Assembly: GCA_023428915.1 (NCBI GenBank)
Contig: JAEYWL010000032.1
Location: forward strand, 1 to 14,126
Source: Verrucomicrobiota bacterium
GTDB lineage: Bacteria > Chlamydiota > Chlamydiia > Chlamydiales > JAEYWL01
DNA length: 14,126 nucleotides
Direction: 5' to 3'
The position numbers and the translations under genes are program-made. This document shows positions 6,895-12,974 of the stretch, piece by piece. Numbering within the stretch: position 1 is the first letter of the stretch; each line of letters begins with the position of its first letter. Under the pieces are notes generated by a model. That model ran no database searches. It saw only the letters and a program-made list of their open reading frames with translations, and was not told where the DNA came from.

Positions 6895-7563
6895 ATGAAG
6901 CCAAAAACTATTGGCATTGTCGGAGGCGCAGGCCCTCAGGCTGGAGCCTATCTACTAGAACGAATTTTTACCCTTTCAGCAGTTAAGTATGGCTGTTATC
7001 GGGATGCCGATTATCCAAAAGTTATTTTAATAAGTTTTCCATTTTCAGAGATGCTTTGCCCTGAAATGGAAGTGAATAAACTCTGCCAGGAATTGCAGAT
7101 ATGCTTAGAGCAGTTGCGAAGCAACGGCGCTTCAGTGCTGGCTATTGCTTGCAACACTTTACACATTTTTCTAAATGGCAAAGAAGACTTAAGCGATTTA
7201 GTGCACCTTCCTCGCATACTAGTTGAGGAGGTATCTTTACAAGAGGCTTTGCCTTTAGTTTTCTGCACTTCAACATCGAAGCGTTTTGCCATACATCAAA
7301 AATTTTTGCCGTGTGTTTACCCCGATGAACAAACACAGCAAGAAGTAGATGGCATTATCGACCAGGTTCTTAAAGGGTCTGAAAAAATGGCCATTATTAA
7401 CAGGTTGCAAGCACTCATTGAGAGGCAAACAGCTAAAACAGTGATCCTCGGCTGTACAGAGCTCTCTATATATGCACCGCAACTATCGGTTCCGGATAAG
7501 CAAATTATCGATCCATTAGAGTTAATGGCTCAAAAAGTATTACAAAAAAGTTTTAATCAATAG
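6895..7563 (+). CDS. Aspartate/glutamate racemase family protein
   Basis: Cytosolic 222-aa enzyme of the cofactor-independent Asp/Glu racemase superfamily, which interconverts L- and D-amino acids using two cysteines. The N-terminal MKPKTIGIVGGAGPQAG is the family's usual start. The two catalytic cysteines are C86 in ACNTLH and C187 in GCTEL. Length matches aspartate racemases (about 225-240) better than MurI (about 265). The distinction matters because MurI makes D-Glu for peptidoglycan; substrate is inferred only from length and the GGAGPQAGA motif. I start at ATG 6895, which has AGGA at 6885-6888. A GTG at 6871 is in frame but lies in a hairpin and would precede the family's normal start. 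An unknown gene begins 9 bp after the stop, so they are probably co-transcribed. Confidence 0.85.
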   Translation: MKPKTIGIVGGAGPQAGAYLLERIFTLSAVKYGCYRDADYPKVILISFPFSEMLCPEMEVNKLCQELQICLEQLRSNGASVLAIACNTLHIFLNGKEDLSDLVHLPRILVEEVSLQEALPLVFCTSTSKRFAIHQKFLPCVYPDEQTQQEVDGIIDQVLKGSEKMAIINRLQALIERQTAKTVILGCTELSIYAPQLSVPDKQIIDPLELMAQKVLQKSFNQ

Positions 7564-7572
7564 GCGGTAGTT

Positions 7573-8544
7573 ATGGATGTGCCTCAAGTATCTTCTCCAG
7601 GTCTTTATTCTGAAATGCAACAGCTTGGAACACGGATTACTTTACAAATTGTGTCAGAACCTTCAACACCCTGTTCAACAGAGTTTATTGTCGAGCAATT
7701 AGCTAAAGTTGAAGGGCCTGTCAATGTTTACTGTTGGTATGAAGGCCCCGAATGCCTGCCAGCAGCGGGTGCAAAATATCTGACGGAGAAAATTTTTGCT
7801 CCCTTGTATAGGCTGAAGCCCGCCGCTCAACTCTATCTTTACTCCCTTAATGGGTGGGATTTTGAGAAAAATGTTGCAGACATGCAGCCTGAAACGCTAT
7901 TAGGCGAGAGGATCAACAGCATTAATGACACTGCAATTGCATGCCTTTACTCTTCGTCATTTTTTCGATACTGCGTACAGAGTGCACAAAAAAGCCCCTT
8001 GTATCAGTATGCAAGTCAAAAATTGCCGGAGAAAAACTGGCTCATAGAACTTTCTAAAGAATATAAAAAAACCAATAAAACAGTAGCTGCCTTTTTTAAT
8101 AATCAATCTACTTTATTTGATTGTGTCAAAGATATAGATGTTTCAGAAGCCTATGCAACGATGCAATATGTTGAAGCTTACTATTTAATTCGGCAAGCTG
8201 TTGAAAGGGGCCTATTAAAACAAGAGCGCAAAATTGAAATTGCCTTCGTATTGCCAAATGACGAAAGCAAATACTATAAAGATCTTCCAGAAGATATTGA
8301 AGAAATGCTTAAGCTGGATTTCGGCATGGCCTTGATGGGCAAAGAAATTTCCATTAAGTTTTATTGTTTTAAATATGGAAATGCCGCTAAGCGCAGACCA
8401 TATCTTACCTCGAGAAAAGCTGACGCTAAAGTGCAGCCAGAAAATGTTTTAGAATATTTCAGCTACCTTCCCCGGCCCTTATACACTTATGAAATACCAA
8501 CAGGATGCATTTTAAGAGATGTCATCCACAGGTTAAACGATTGA
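7573..8544 (+). CDS. Hypothetical protein co-transcribed with the racemase
   Basis: I do not recognise this 323-aa protein. It has no signal peptide and no membrane segment, so it is probably cytosolic. Its composition is that of an alpha/beta protein. Hydrophobic strands such as VNVYCWYEG (70-78), AQLYLYSLNGW (about 95-105), IEIAFVLPNDES (about 221-232) and ISIKFYCFKYGN (256-267) alternate with helices, and it is rich in Tyr and aromatic residues. A helical block EAYATMQYVEAYYLIRQAVE (about 194-213) precedes the second half. The gene follows the racemase by 9 bp with a weak GGCGG in the gap. The tight spacing suggests a role linked to amino-acid metabolism, perhaps use or transfer of the racemised product, but that is guilt by association only. 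I considered a cyclodipeptide-synthase-like fold because of the FVLPNDESKYYKDL-type segment, but could not find that family's active-site motifs. Confidence 0.8.
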   Translation: MDVPQVSSPGLYSEMQQLGTRITLQIVSEPSTPCSTEFIVEQLAKVEGPVNVYCWYEGPECLPAAGAKYLTEKIFAPLYRLKPAAQLYLYSLNGWDFEKNVADMQPETLLGERINSINDTAIACLYSSSFFRYCVQSAQKSPLYQYASQKLPEKNWLIELSKEYKKTNKTVAAFFNNQSTLFDCVKDIDVSEAYATMQYVEAYYLIRQAVERGLLKQERKIEIAFVLPNDESKYYKDLPEDIEEMLKLDFGMALMGKEISIKFYCFKYGNAAKRRPYLTSRKADAKVQPENVLEYFSYLPRPLYTYEIPTGCILRDVIHRLND

Positions 8545-8568
8545 TTATAGCAAAACATATTTTTGGTA

Positions 8569-8597
8569 TTTACAGAAAACTACAAATGTAGTAATCT
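8569..8597 (+). promoter_or_regulatory. Candidate promoter of the blaI-blaR1-like operon
   Basis: TTTACA (8569-8574), 17-bp spacer, TAATCT (8592-8597). The -10 match is weak, but the 14-bp operator 8579-8592 fills the spacer, as expected for a self-repressed BlaI-type promoter. Initiation would fall near 8604, ahead of the GGAG at 8610-8613. Confidence 0.5.
8579..8592. promoter_or_regulatory. BlaI/MecI-type operator 1
   Basis: ACTACAAATGTAGT: two 6-bp inverted half-sites around a 2-bp centre. It contains the TACA-nn-TGTA core bound by BlaI/MecI winged-helix repressors. It lies 27 bp before the repressor's own start codon, which implies autoregulation. The same 14-mer pattern recurs at 10029-10042 and 10100-10113. 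Confidence 0.8.
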
Positions 8598-8618
8598 CAT
8601 TGCTTTAAAGGAGAAACT

Positions 8619-8990
8619 ATGACAAAGCGAGCTTTCGGAGAACTAGAGGCCGAAATCCTTTACCTCCTCCAGACAGGAGCAAGGAAGACTGTAAAAGACA
8701 TCCATAAGGCTCTTGGCGGTCATGACAACTACAATACAGTCATGACCGTTATGAGCCGCCTGGCAGAAAAAAAGCAACTCCAGCGCGAAAAGATTGGTTT
8801 GCAATACGAATATTGGCTGCAAACCCCCGCTGAATCGCTCTCTTTTCTAGATAAAATTAAGCAGAAGTTTTCAGGAGTAAAGACAACCGCTTTAGTCAAT
8901 CATCTCATAGAATCCGCTGAAGATATATCTGACGAGGATTTACTTGAAATGGAAAAGATGCTGCAAAAGATAAAGGAGTCCAGAAAGTGA
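8619..8990 (+). CDS. BlaI/MecI/CopY family transcriptional repressor
   Basis: 123-aa dimeric DNA-binding protein. The N-terminal winged helix (about residues 4-70) carries the family signature TVKDIHKALG then YNTVMTVMSRLAEKKQLQREK (24-58), followed by a C-terminal helical dimerisation region (about 72-120). In the bla/mec systems this repressor holds its own operon off until a BlaR1/MecR1 protease triggers its cleavage. There is no cysteine in the protein, so the C-terminal CxC copper site of CopY-type members is absent and copper sensing is unlikely. Good ribosome-binding site AAGGAGAA at 8608-8615. It overlaps the downstream protease gene (GTGA, 8987-8990). A matching operator lies in its promoter. 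What signal it answers to is not shown by the sequence. Confidence 0.9.
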   Translation: MTKRAFGELEAEILYLLQTGARKTVKDIHKALGGHDNYNTVMTVMSRLAEKKQLQREKIGLQYEYWLQTPAESLSFLDKIKQKFSGVKTTALVNHLIESAEDISDEDLLEMEKMLQKIKESRK

Positions 8991-9955
8991 ACGCCTTTAC
9001 CAGCTTGGTTTCAATGGCGATAAGTACCCTTATCATGTTTAGCGCTATGGTTGTGTTTGCAGAAACAGGCTTGCGATTATTTAGGATTAAGCAAGGAAGA
9101 TTGCGGGCCATTATAAGATTGCTGCCATTCATTGCACTTCTCTCTGATTTTTTTCTTGCTAATTGGCAAACTGGCGCATCGTTAAACCCTCTGCATTGCA
9201 GCAGCTGCGCCCAGAATCTTATAGAGACCTTATTGCATGTGAAGCTTAATCAACTGTTAATCACTGAAAACACTTATACCTTATTGCAGTCAGGCTTTTG
9301 GCTGTTTATATCCGCAACTGCATTCCAAATTTTAAAAATTTTATTTGAACTCTTTTTAGCAAACAAAAACCTGCTGAAACTAGAGCAGACCGCAATTCTT
9401 AACCGGCGTAATATTGAAAATAGATTGCTTAAGGAAGCTCTAAAAAAATATAATGCAAGGATTTTCGCAAGCTCCTCTATTAATATACCTATTGCAACAT
9501 ATGCCAATGCCATATTCTTGCCGGAAAAAATTGCAGAAAACTCCCCCCAAGAAGAATTTGAAGCCATTATAGCGCATGAACTTGAACACTTAATCTGGCG
9601 AGACCCTGCCTTAAAGGTCATCACCAGTTTTGCTTCAGCATTTTTTTGGTGGCTGCCAGTAAATTCATGGATAAAAAAATTGGAATTGGAGCAAGAGATT
9701 GCTTGCGATCAAAGCATTGGCAAATATGGCATCGACAAAATATTTCTTGCTGAAGCTATAGTGAAAGCAGCTGCAGCAGCAAATAAAAGATCCGAAAAAA
9801 TTATTTGTTATCTAAGCCATGCCTCCCATCAAGTTCTAAACAGGCTATACCATTTACACAAAAATACAATTCAATCTGAGCAATATGAACGCGTCAGCCT
9901 TGCAATTTTCACGATCGGATTAACGACAGCACTCACCTGTTTTTGGATGCTATAA
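8987..9955 (+). CDS. M56-family (BlaR1-like) membrane metalloprotease lacking a sensor domain
   Basis: 322-aa integral membrane protease. Hydrophobic segments lie at about 5-25, 40-58, 100-124, 208-225 and 302-322. The zinc site is HELEH (197-201) with the downstream glutamate in LEQEIACD (E237), the gluzincin arrangement of M56 peptidases. BlaR1/MecR1 are near 585-600 aa and end in an extracellular penicillin-binding sensor. Here the chain stops with the last membrane helix, so there is no SxxK beta-lactam sensor domain. Together with the overlapping BlaI-type gene it forms a protease-repressor pair, but the inducing signal must be sensed differently, by the membrane domain, a partner protein or a lipid. 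Start is GTG at 8987, set by AAGGAG at 8973-8978 and the 4-bp overlap with the repressor stop. The loop at 70-75 carries three closely placed Cys/His (HCSSC). Confidence 0.88.
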   Translation: MNAFTSLVSMAISTLIMFSAMVVFAETGLRLFRIKQGRLRAIIRLLPFIALLSDFFLANWQTGASLNPLHCSSCAQNLIETLLHVKLNQLLITENTYTLLQSGFWLFISATAFQILKILFELFLANKNLLKLEQTAILNRRNIENRLLKEALKKYNARIFASSSINIPIATYANAIFLPEKIAENSPQEEFEAIIAHELEHLIWRDPALKVITSFASAFFWWLPVNSWIKKLELEQEIACDQSIGKYGIDKIFLAEAIVKAAAAANKRSEKIICYLSHASHQVLNRLYHLHKNTIQSEQYERVSLAIFTIGLTTALTCFWML

Positions 9956-10006
9956 CAGAGCTTCTGACAAGTTAATAAATAGTCTGGGTTTAATAAAAAT
10001 ACACAC

Positions 10007-10070
10007 GGGTGCCCTTCTGCGTCAAAATACTACAATCGTAGTAAACAAGAAATCGCAGCTCAGGGCATCC
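10007..10070. repeat. 14-bp inverted repeat enclosing operator 2
   Basis: GGGTGCCCT (10007-10015) pairs with AGGGCATCC (10062-10070) through one G-T wobble. CTGCG (10017-10021) pairs with CGCAG (10054-10058). The 32-bp interior contains operator 2 (10029-10042). No T-tract follows, so this is not an obvious terminator of the upstream operon. It could be a structured leader, a regulator-binding dyad, or a small mobile remnant. Confidence 0.5.
10029..10042. promoter_or_regulatory. BlaI/MecI-type operator 2
   Basis: ACTACAATCGTAGT, the same 14-bp layout as operator 1 with one mismatch between half-sites (ACTACA against ACTACG). It sits 86 bp before the methyltransferase start, and 71 bp (about seven helical turns) separates its centre from that of operator 3. 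That spacing would let two repressor dimers lie on the same face of the DNA. Confidence 0.65.
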
Positions 10071-10099
10071 ACAACACATAACTTTTTTTAATCACAAAT

Positions 10100-10113
10100 A
10101 CTACACGTGTAGT
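10100..10113. promoter_or_regulatory. BlaI/MecI-type operator 3
   Basis: ACTACACGTGTAGT is a perfect 14-bp palindrome with the TACA-nn-TGTA core. It ends 15 bp before the ATG of the methyltransferase-like gene, directly ahead of its ribosome-binding site (AGAGG, 10118-10122). A repressor bound here would block initiation or early elongation. Confidence 0.78.
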
Positions 10114-10128
10114 AATTAGAGGTGCCTC

Positions 10129-10716
10129 ATGGTTCGCAATATCGTTTCTCAATATGAACTACAAATTGTTTGGAGTGTGCCCAACGTGGTTGGACACTTA
10201 ATAGATCCGTATACTAGAAAAATAGATCATACAGAAGGCTTCGGGGCTTTTGATTCAATATTAAATAATTATTCAATGGGAAATAGAAGTATTGATATTG
10301 GCGGGGGGCAGCATGATTACAACTCAGCATACTGTTTCTATAAATATCTAATCGAGTTATCTGTATTTGACCCGTTTATGAGAGATGAACACCACAATAG
10401 CAAGGTGTTAGCAGCAGCAAAAGAAAGACCCTTTGATTCTTGTACATCTATTAGTGTTTTAAATGTAATTAACTTAGAAGAAGCGCGCATAGAACACATT
10501 AAATTGTGCAAATCGGCAATAAAAGAATGCGGCAAAGTATTCTTTAAGGTCTGGCCCGGGGATGGATCTGGTATTGGAAAAACACAAGAAGACAGCTTTC
10601 AAAGTAATCGAAATCTTGAAAGCTACATTAAAGAAATTGCGAGTGTTTTTGGCTCGAAAAATGTAAAGATGGATAGAACAAATGAAATTATCCTAGCTGT
10701 AAAAAATACTTTTTAA
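10129..10716 (+). CDS. Putative class I SAM-dependent methyltransferase in the BlaI regulon
   Basis: 195-aa soluble protein. A Rossmann-type methyltransferase core is suggested by motif I, SIDIGGGQHDYNSAY (54-68); an acidic second-strand end, VFDPF (79-83), followed by MRDEHHNSKVL; a motif-IV-like strand, DSCTSISVLNVI (103-114); and a post-IV strand, GKVFFKVWPGDGSG (135-148). GGG-HD, DPF-R--HN and VLNVI together recall small methyltransferase-like proteins of phages and mobile regions, so the substrate could be nucleic acid, protein or a metabolite. I cannot say which. Two operators matching that of the upstream BlaI-type gene lie at 10029 and 10100, so repression by BlaI and induction via the M56 protease are likely. 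The gene looks more AT-rich than its neighbours, possibly acquired. It ends ahead of a terminator-like hairpin (10777-10814). Confidence 0.7.
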   Translation: MVRNIVSQYELQIVWSVPNVVGHLIDPYTRKIDHTEGFGAFDSILNNYSMGNRSIDIGGGQHDYNSAYCFYKYLIELSVFDPFMRDEHHNSKVLAAAKERPFDSCTSISVLNVINLEEARIEHIKLCKSAIKECGKVFFKVWPGDGSGIGKTQEDSFQSNRNLESYIKEIASVFGSKNVKMDRTNEIILAVKNTF

Positions 10717-10776
10717 AGTCTTTGATTTTATTTTTTGACATAAATCACTACTCTTAAAAAGTTATCATATAGGACT

Positions 10777-10814
10777 GTATAGAGGTGATATCGCATTTGA
10801 TATGACCTCTATAC
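10777..10814 (+). terminator. Hairpin terminator downstream of the methyltransferase gene
   Basis: Stem 10777-10792 (GTATAGAGGTGATATC) pairs with 10799-10814 (GATATGACCTCTATAC), 15 of 16 positions, loop GCATTT, followed by TTTTAATT. The long, AT-containing stem and short T-tract fit an intrinsic terminator, though the near-perfect 16-bp arms also resemble the other palindromes in this window. Confidence 0.55.
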
Positions 10815-10836
10815 TTTTAATTGAAAAGCAATTCAT

Positions 10837-10929
10837 ATGAAAAAACTAGATCTACGCCTAAATAAATTTCTACACTTGCCTAATTGGCTACAAGAATTGC
10901 AGGAAAAAGGCTGCACCATTTTTTATTGA
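10837..10929 (+). CDS. Possible 30-codon leader ORF ahead of the hydrolase
   Basis: ATG to TGA encodes a lysine- and leucine-rich peptide, MKKLDLRLNKFLHLPNWLQE and ten more residues ending GCTIFY. Its stop lies 4 bp before the hydrolase ATG at 10934. The hydrolase has no Shine-Dalgarno of its own, so translational coupling through this ORF is plausible. It could also be chance or a decayed N-terminus. No similarity recognised. Confidence 0.3.
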   Translation: MKKLDLRLNKFLHLPNWLQELQEKGCTIFY

Positions 10930-10933
10930 TACT

Positions 10934-11896
10934 ATGAATGACGCTTTAGATTGTTTACCTAGTCCTACAGGCCCCTATCAAGTGGGTATTGCCAAATATG
11001 ATTTAAACGATCAACTGCGCAATAGATTAATCCCCATTCAGATTTATTTCCCTATGGCAAAGGGAAATCATATTTTACAACAAAAGCTGTTTGAGCAACG
11101 GGTCCTAGATACTTGGCCGCCTTTACAAACATGTGTATATGGCCAACTCGCTTCGTTATCAGAATTAAGTGCAGATGAGCAACACCCAATAATTTTCTTA
11201 AATCACGGCGAGTCAGTCGCCATGACGGACTATGCTTTTTTGGCAGAGGATTTGGCTTCTCATGGCTATGCAGTTATCGCCATGCAACACCAGCTGAAAA
11301 CAGACCCCAAAGAACCACCCTACTTGCGGCAACGCAGTGTAAGGAGATACAGTACAGTTATTGACAACCTCTTATTTACTTTTGAATGGTTGAAAGGCCA
11401 CCTTGTCGATCTCTTCCAGAATAGTTTGGACCTGAAAAAAGTAGGGCTAATAGGACATTCAATGGGCGGCAATGCGCTATTGCTATTAGCAAACCGCACA
11501 ACAAGTACCTTTAAGAAAAAAGAGCAAGATACCCTGCTTCCACATGACGATGTGCAAGGAGTTAAAGAAGCGCTTATTGTCATGGACACTCGCGGGTTTA
11601 CCTACCCTGCTCACAACCAATATCCCTTATTTTTTCTTATGGCCGAGGAATGGCAAGCCTACCAAGAGCAATCTGGAGTGTATCAAGACCTCTTAAACAT
11701 AGGCCACAAAGTGAAATACTACAAAGGCTCAAAGCACATCAGCTTCATGGATCACGGCTATATCAACCCGCCCAATCCAGAAAATCCCGCTGAGCCTTAT
11801 TTCAATGGGACTCTTGAGGAAAGAAAAGCCTTTTTTAACACCATAAGAAGCGACATTCGAGAGTTTCTACACCGCACCGGCATAAAACCTGCTTGA
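10934..11896 (+). CDS. Alpha/beta hydrolase, PAF-acetylhydrolase-like
   Basis: 320-aa esterase/lipase-type hydrolase. Oxyanion strand IIFLNHGES (86-94) is followed by LASHGYAVIAMQHQ, the nucleophile elbow GLIGHSMGGN (171-180) with Ser176, a likely acid at Asp218 in IVMDTRGF, and the histidine in SKHISFMDHGY (H268). The order Ser, Asp, His and the spacing resemble the platelet-activating-factor acetylhydrolase / dienelactone-hydrolase-related group, which cleaves short acyl groups from phospholipids. No signal peptide is visible from this start, so a cytoplasmic location is likely unless translation begins elsewhere. Start at ATG 10934 is the first in frame. There is no good ribosome-binding site (nearest AAAAAGG, 24 nt upstream), and a 30-codon ORF ends just before it. 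Convergent with the lipoprotein gene, 12 bp apart. Confidence 0.82.
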   Translation: MNDALDCLPSPTGPYQVGIAKYDLNDQLRNRLIPIQIYFPMAKGNHILQQKLFEQRVLDTWPPLQTCVYGQLASLSELSADEQHPIIFLNHGESVAMTDYAFLAEDLASHGYAVIAMQHQLKTDPKEPPYLRQRSVRRYSTVIDNLLFTFEWLKGHLVDLFQNSLDLKKVGLIGHSMGGNALLLLANRTTSTFKKKEQDTLLPHDDVQGVKEALIVMDTRGFTYPAHNQYPLFFLMAEEWQAYQEQSGVYQDLLNIGHKVKYYKGSKHISFMDHGYINPPNPENPAEPYFNGTLEERKAFFNTIRSDIREFLHRTGIKPA

Positions 11897-11908
11897 AAAA
11901 TAAGCTAT

Positions 11909-12463
11909 TTAATCATATTGCCTACGATCCTGGCGGTGCTGCGTCTTTTTAGCGAGGGTGATGTGGAACTCATGCCCGAATAATTTGGGGCTTAACCCAT
12001 ATTTTTGGCGAAGCTTTTCAAGCTCCGGGGCCTTGACTTGCAGGATGGCATAGCTAGTGTAAGGAGAAGGATGCACAATCTCTATGTCTTCAAGTGCAAA
12101 AGTGTAGTGGCGGCCAAGTTCTATAGGCCGCACATGCTCGTCGGCATAAAACACGCTGATATGAGCTCCAGGAGCTTCTGGAGAACGAAAATAAGGAGGC
12201 TCCTTAAACCCCTCATCCTGAAGATCAAGCATAGGAAATAACCGATGGATATAGGCATCATCGACTTTTAGGTAGACAAACCCATCAGATTTTTGCAACA
12301 GCCGCCCTTCAAGCGGTAAATGTTCGCGTGCATAGTCTGCAACTTGCTGCCAGCTAGCTGCAGGCTCTATTTCCAGCTGCGCTACTTGACTGCATCCAAA
12401 TGACAGCAAAACAACTGCTAAAATTGTACAAAGATGAAAGAACAAGATGTTTTTGCTTTTCAT
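11909..12463 (-). CDS. Predicted lipoprotein with 2H-phosphoesterase motifs
   Basis: 184-aa protein with a lipoprotein-type signal: charged MKSK, hydrophobic core (about 5-22), then LSFGC with Cys24 as the probable lipidated residue. The mature part carries two histidine motifs, HIS at 101-103 (GAHISVFY) and HIT at 167-169 (EFHITLAK), 66 residues apart. Paired HxS/T motifs define the 2H phosphoesterase superfamily, which includes RNA ligase/cyclic phosphodiesterases and 2',5'-phosphodiesterases. The fold assignment rests on those motifs and their spacing; substrate unknown. Most 2H enzymes are cytosolic, so export would be unusual and would suggest an extracytoplasmic or host-derived nucleotide target. 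Its ATG overlaps the stop of the upstream acetyltransferase gene (ATGA, 12460-12463), so the two are co-translated. It ends in a hydrophilic basic tail. Confidence 0.78.
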   Translation of the reverse strand: MKSKNILFFHLCTILAVVLLSFGCSQVAQLEIEPAASWQQVADYAREHLPLEGRLLQKSDGFVYLKVDDAYIHRLFPMLDLQDEGFKEPPYFRSPEAPGAHISVFYADEHVRPIELGRHYTFALEDIEIVHPSPYTSYAILQVKAPELEKLRQKYGLSPKLFGHEFHITLAKKTQHRQDRRQYD

Positions 12464-12897
12464 AACTCTAAAGCAAAATGATGGCCGATGATTTTAAATC
12501 CGCTGTTTAAATAGAGGCGATGAGCATCATGGCGCAATGGACCGCTATCGAGATGCACTTGGTCGCATTCCTTTGCTTTAGCTTGTTCTATTACCCAGTT
12601 GAGAAGCTGACTTGCATAGCCTTTTTGCCGATATTCGGCTGAACTAATGAGGTCATCGATATAAAGCACCTTTCCCCAGGCCAAAAACTCTAAATAGCGA
12701 TAGCCAATCAGGGAACATGGTTGATTTTGCACATACACACCTGCCAGATGATACCCATCGGCTAGCTGGCGCTGCACCTGATCCACAAACTTTTGACAAT
12801 CAGTCAGATGGGGGCGCAACTGCTGCATAACGGGATAGCATGCAGCAATTTGTAAGGCTGACTCAGTAAGTACAATTTGAAATTCTTCGACTTGCAT
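12460..12897 (-). CDS. GNAT-family N-acetyltransferase
   Basis: 145-aa acyl-CoA-dependent acetyltransferase, cytosolic. Motif A, with the acetyl-CoA pyrophosphate loop, reads RQKGYASQLL (90-99) and is preceded by the strand VLYIDDLISSAEY (77-89). Motif B, AHRLYLNSGFKIIGHHFAL (125-143), is the typical C-terminal end. Length is normal for a single GNAT domain. The acceptor substrate cannot be read from the sequence. A strong AGGAGG lies 3 nt before the ATG (minus strand, 12901-12906). It is the first gene of a two-gene operon with the lipoprotein gene. Its 5' end faces mgtC across 77 bp. Confidence 0.9.
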   Translation of the reverse strand: MQVEEFQIVLTESALQIAACYPVMQQLRPHLTDCQKFVDQVQRQLADGYHLAGVYVQNQPCSLIGYRYLEFLAWGKVLYIDDLISSAEYRQKGYASQLLNWVIEQAKAKECDQVHLDSGPLRHDAHRLYLNSGFKIIGHHFALEL

Positions 12898-12921
12898 AGT
12901 CCTCCTATTTATTGGAAATTA

Positions 12922-12952
12922 TTGCAAAATTCCTTAAATTTCCCAATAGAAT
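12922..12952 (+). promoter_or_regulatory. Candidate mgtC promoter
   Basis: TTGCAA (12922-12927), 19-bp spacer, TAGAAT (12947-12952, 5 of 6 to TATAAT). Initiation near 12959 would give a very short leader, so the long Mg-sensing leader known from Salmonella mgtC is not apparent here. The spacing is long, so this is tentative. Confidence 0.35.
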
Positions 12953-12974
12953 AGCAGTTACAAAAGGTAATAAA

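Noticed and set aside
7573..8544. Cyclodipeptide synthase assignment for the unknown gene
   Set aside because: The catalytic serine motif and the Tyr/Glu motif of that family could not be placed in the right order.
8619..8990. CopY-type copper-responsive repressor controlling the nearby metal ATPase
   Set aside because: The protein has no cysteines, and I saw no matching operator near the ATPase genes at 2790-2877.
9274..9624. Minus-strand ORF antisense to the M56 protease
   Set aside because: It overlaps the zinc-site coding region in antisense and lacks its own ribosome-binding site or motifs.
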